From the NCBI GenBank assembly GCA_025464125.1, contig JAODLU010000171.1, positions 1 through 5,700 of the forward strand: DNA of 5,700 nt, given 5' to 3'. A program made the translations under genes and the position numbers. Of the stretch, positions 5,634 to 5,700 are shown piece by piece (the stretch's first letter is position 1; the number at the start of each line of letters is the position of its first letter). The DNA is from Microbacteriaceae bacterium. Its GTDB lineage: Bacteria > Actinomycetota > Actinomycetes > Actinomycetales > Microbacteriaceae. The notes beneath the pieces were generated by a model. That model was not told where the DNA came from and searched no databases. It worked only from the letters and a program-made list of their open reading frames with translations.

Positions 5634-5700
5634 GCTTGTGATGTGGGCATCGCCCAGAGTTCGGCGATTGACGAGCGGCGCGGGCGGGTCACCATGAATG

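Overview
The window looks like a chromosomal segment of a high-GC Gram-positive bacterium, most probably an actinobacterium of the Microbacteriaceae type. This rests on the GC-rich third codon positions, GTG starts, a proline/alanine-rich membrane protein directly before rsfS, and a tRNA-Ala just beyond. The family assignment is inference from gene content; no database was consulted.

Layout. (1) Positions 3-1246, plus strand: the 3' part of a low-complexity protein with a C-terminal membrane anchor, then rsfS (ribosome silencing factor). (2) 1243-1812, minus strand: a two-domain protein with an antibiotic-biosynthesis-monooxygenase-like (ABM) fold and two membrane helices. Its stop codon overlaps that of rsfS. 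(3) 1891-1967, plus strand: tRNA-Ala(GGC) with encoded CCA, followed by a strong hairpin terminator at 2000-2028 that can serve both strands. (4) 2043-3056, minus strand: a PHP-family metal-dependent phosphoesterase with a PolX-like helix-hairpin-helix N-terminus. (5) 3057-3191: a divergent control region with a perfect 16-bp GC-rich palindrome, an imperfect 10-bp hairpin, a 10-bp AT-rich palindrome and a possible 5-codon leader ORF. (6) 3192-4461, plus strand: a two-gene unit of a 102-residue protein resembling a free-standing FtsK gamma (winged-helix) domain and an HSL-type alpha/beta-hydrolase. (7) 4540-5595, minus strand: an aldo/keto reductase with a complete catalytic tetrad, converging on the hydrolase. 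(8) 5596-5700: upstream region of the reductase with a CRP/GlxR-like half-site pair (GTGA-N6-TCAC).

How the genes fit together. The left end is a translation-related neighbourhood: rsfS blocks 50S joining under starvation, and a tRNA gene lies nearby. The other genes are individual enzymes with no obvious shared pathway. The point most worth following up is the small FtsK-gamma-like protein, its palindrome-rich promoter region and its tight linkage to a hydrolase. I see no CRISPR array, insertion sequence, phage gene, toxin-antitoxin pair or other clear mobile element. Most of the window is ordinary core or near-core chromosome.
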